Origin: Peribacillus simplex
GTDB lineage: Bacteria; Bacillota; Bacilli; Bacillales; DSM-1321
NCBI RefSeq assembly: GCF_900156045.1
Contig: NZ_FTMX01000002.1
Location: 310,001 to 374,000, forward strand
Length of the DNA: 64,000 nt
Direction: 5' to 3'
Shown here: positions 62,183 through 64,000 of the stretch, piece after piece
How the letters are laid out: the number at the start of each line of letters is the position of its first letter
How positions within the stretch are numbered: position 1 is the stretch's first letter
Made by a program: the position numbers and the translations under genes
The notes under the pieces: model-generated
What the model was told of the DNA's origin: nothing
The model's input: the letters and a program-made list of their open reading frames with translations, nothing else
Database searches by the model: none

Positions 62183-62675
62183 CCTTGCTCCCCCTAAACT
62201 ATTTTATCGGGAAAATAATTAATCTTCTGATAATTATTTAAAATTTTAATCAATTTTTTACAATTATACAATAGTTTTTATAGAAAATAATCACATTTTT
62301 TTCATATTTTATAACTTTAGGAATAATTTTCTGCAATAAAAAATCGTTTCCTTTATAACGGTTATACAGTAAAGTTTTGAAGTCCGATTAAATGTAAAGA
62401 ACCAATCATTTTAAATTTATTATTCTAAGATAACTATTTTAACGTTCATACCTATTTATTGACCTTGTCGTTTTACATACCGAAGAATGCTTCCGTTTTA
62501 ATTTTTTTGATATTTCAGAAAAGTTAGTATATTTGTAAGAATATCATAAAATAGGTATTTATTTCATATATATTTCAATACTTTTAAAAAAACACTTTAT
62601 TTTCATTAAATGCCATGAAACCTTTTTAAAACAGATTCGTAGAAAACGGTAGAAAATAAATGATGAGGTGATTGA
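62183..62675. other. AT-rich divergent intergenic region
   Basis: Holds the promoters of the opp operon (minus) and the Bax-inhibitor-1 gene (plus). One good and one partial CodY-like box occur on the opp side (62221-62235 and 62325-62339). No open frames of note. Confidence 0.5.
62221..62235. promoter_or_regulatory. CodY-like box upstream of the opp operon
   Basis: AATCTTCTGATAATT matches 13 of 15 positions of the CodY consensus AATTTTCWGAAAATT. A weaker half-conserved copy, AATTTTCTGCAATAA, lies at 62325-62339. CodY represses peptide transporters in rich medium. Confidence 0.55.
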
Positions 62676-63311
62676 ATGTATTCACAAACTGTACAAACAT
62701 ATATGCCGTCCGTCATGCGGACGTTCGCTTTATCACTTGCCGTTTCCGTCTTAGGGATGGCTCTCGGCACTTTTGTTCCGCCATCCTTGTTTCTTCCCTT
62801 AGCGATACTTGAGATCGTGATGTTGATTGGAGCATTCATAATGCGGAGGAAAAAAGCCATCGGTTACACATTTTTGTATAGTTTCACATTGATTTCAGGA
62901 ATTACGACATATCCGATCATTGCACACTACCTAGCCGCTGCAGGGGCAAATGTGGTGATCCTGGCAGGTGTTACGACGACAGTCGTATTTGGTGGACTGG
63001 CGGTTTATGCCACAACCACCAAAAGGGACCTTTCTTTCTTGGGAGGAATGTTATTCGCGGCCTTGCTAGCTTTAGTGGTCATTAGCATTTTCAACATTTT
63101 CTCTCCATTAAGCTCTACGGCCATGCTGGTCTTTTCCTTTATTGGGATTTTAGTTTTCAGTGGTTATATTTTATATGATTTCAATCGAATGAAGCATTAC
63201 GGGGTAACAGCCGAAGAAGTACCGCTCATGGCCTTGAATCTATATCTTGATTTCATTAACCTATTCATTAACATCTTGCGCTTCTTTGGTATTTTAGCAA
63301 GCGATGACTGA
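62676..63311 (+). CDS. Bax inhibitor-1 (TMBIM) family membrane protein, YetJ-like
   Basis: A 211-residue, seven-helix protein. The conserved aspartates that gate Ca2+ leak in YetJ are visible as Asp168 in ILYDFNRMKHYG and Asp192 in LNLYLDFINLFINILRFFG (B. subtilis YetJ uses Asp171/Asp195, from memory). It probably acts as a pH-sensitive Ca2+ channel in the inner membrane. GAGGTGATTGA precedes the ATG, and a strong terminator follows the stop. It is monocistronic and transcribed away from the opp operon. Confidence 0.9.
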   Translation: MYSQTVQTYMPSVMRTFALSLAVSVLGMALGTFVPPSLFLPLAILEIVMLIGAFIMRRKKAIGYTFLYSFTLISGITTYPIIAHYLAAAGANVVILAGVTTTVVFGGLAVYATTTKRDLSFLGGMLFAALLALVVISIFNIFSPLSSTAMLVFSFIGILVFSGYILYDFNRMKHYGVTAEEVPLMALNLYLDFINLFINILRFFGILASDD

Positions 63312-63346
63312 AAAGCGAATATGATCAAACCTAACAAGTTAACATA

Positions 63347-63381
63347 AAAAAGACGCTTGGACATATCCAAGCGTCTTTTCA
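63347..63381 (+). terminator. Terminator of the Bax-inhibitor-1 gene
   Basis: AAAAAGACGCTTGGA, loop CATA, TCCAAGCGTCTTTT; a perfect stem with T tract, also usable from the minus strand. Confidence 0.9.
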
Positions 63382-63520
63382 CGTTACTTTCCCATACGGA
63401 TAATAACATGCTGAAAGATGAGCGTACTGATTTTCCCAAAACCAATGGCGATAAATAAAAGACCAAATCACAATGAATTCGGTCTCAATCATCAATAAGA
63501 AGACTAAAGAGATGCGTATC

Positions 63521-64000
63521 TTATTTATATAATCCTGGCTTCGATTGATCGGTCCATGGCAGTTTCACACCGAAAGTACTTGCAATGAACTGTGTATCTT
63601 CCCTTCTTTTTTTCCTTATTTGGGCCCGTTGTTTTGCTGATTCATTTAAATTCATTTCCATCTCTGTTTCAGGAACCAAACGCGGGACTGGAATTGGTTT
63701 ACCTTCCTCATTAATGGCAACAAATGTCAAGAAAGAAATGACGCATAAATTCCGATCTCCTGTAACTAAATCCTCTGCAATCACCTTTACGATGATTTCC
63801 ATTGATGTTCTGCCCGTATAAGTCACGAAGCTTTCAAGGCAAACAGCATTTCCTTCATGAATAGGGTGCAGGAAATCGACAGAATCAGTTGATGCCGTAA
63901 CGACGTTGCTTCGCGCATGACGCATGGCTGATATAGCCGCTACATCATCAATGTATGCCATTAATTTGCCTCCGAACATCGTACCAATATTATTTGTATC
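63521..64000 (-). CDS. Acyl-CoA thioesterase, hot-dog (YkhA/ACOT-like), 5' truncated by window edge
   Basis: The visible 159 residues cover most of a single hot-dog domain: NNIGTMFGGKLMAYIDDVAAI (catalytic Asp region), then SVDFLHPIHEGNAVCLESFV and CVISFLTFVAINEEGKP. Cytosolic acyl-CoA hydrolases of the YkhA family are about 170-180 residues, so roughly 15-20 N-terminal residues lie beyond the window. The ATG at 63979 is an internal Met within the conserved GTMFGG motif, not the start. Family members split long-chain acyl-CoA to free acid. It is transcribed toward the BI-1 gene. Confidence 0.88.
   Translation of the reverse strand, partial: DTNNIGTMFGGKLMAYIDDVAAISAMRHARSNVVTASTDSVDFLHPIHEGNAVCLESFVTYTGRTSMEIIVKVIAEDLVTGDRNLCVISFLTFVAINEEGKPIPVPRLVPETEMEMNLNESAKQRAQIRKKRREDTQFIASTFGVKLPWTDQSKPGLYK

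Overview
The window reads as chromosome of a spore-forming Bacillaceae bacterium, most like Peribacillus or a close Bacillus relative. The reasons are moderate-to-low G+C, strong AGGAGG-type ribosome binding sites with frequent TTG and GTG starts, an alpha/beta small acid-soluble spore protein, a Spo0E-like phosphatase, several orphan sporulation-type PAS histidine kinases, SigI/RsgI, a second YidC (YidC2), and promoter-like sequences fitting SigB and the forespore sigma factor. No rRNA, tRNA, phage, insertion sequence or CRISPR array was seen. The species assignment is inference.

Layout. 0-9.8 kb: end of a histidine kinase, an Fsr-type efflux pump, a ZIP metal transporter, a Spo0E-like protein, a four-PAS kinase, an acyltransferase, a B12-binding radical SAM enzyme, two overlapping tiny genes that look spore-related, and a DUF3905 gene. 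9.8-20.8 kb: twelve minus-strand genes for acyl-CoA metabolism, with an embedded TetR regulator and two matching palindromic operators. Within it, an acyl-CoA ligase, SDRs, an APH-type kinase and an ACAD10/11-like dehydrogenase form the parts list of a 4-hydroxy-acid pathway (as in the Pseudomonas Lva route). 20.8-31 kb: PAS kinase, K+ channel subunit, sspA-type gene, sigI-rsgI, TerC behind a yybP-ykoY manganese riboswitch, aldehyde dehydrogenase and a FtsW-family protein. 31-38.7 kb: NhaC antiporter and a malate module (AEC transporter, malic enzyme, DcuS/DcuR-type two-component system). 39.8-48.8 kb: release factor 3, cold-shock protein, a YtrA-type GntR/ABC operon, Ohr, UMF1-type MFS and a glycerophosphodiesterase.

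49.5-50.7 kb holds the most striking regulatory unit: a 95-codon membrane leader gene directly before yidC2. The last codons of the leader form a hairpin that hides the yidC2 ribosome binding site. This matches the MifM translation-arrest sensor arrangement known in B. subtilis, although the arrest segment has diverged.

50.7-54.2 kb is a cyanophycin synthetase/cyanophycinase pair, followed by a YdaG-like stress protein behind a SigB-like promoter, a 21-bp tandem repeat array and an M42 aminopeptidase. 56-64 kb has two small proteins, an oligopeptide ABC operon in D-F-B-C-A order behind a CodY-like box, a Bax-inhibitor-1 protein and a 5'-truncated acyl-CoA thioesterase at the window edge. Several short genes and gene relics below 60 codons are recorded because they have a ribosome binding site, a terminator or recognisable sequence.
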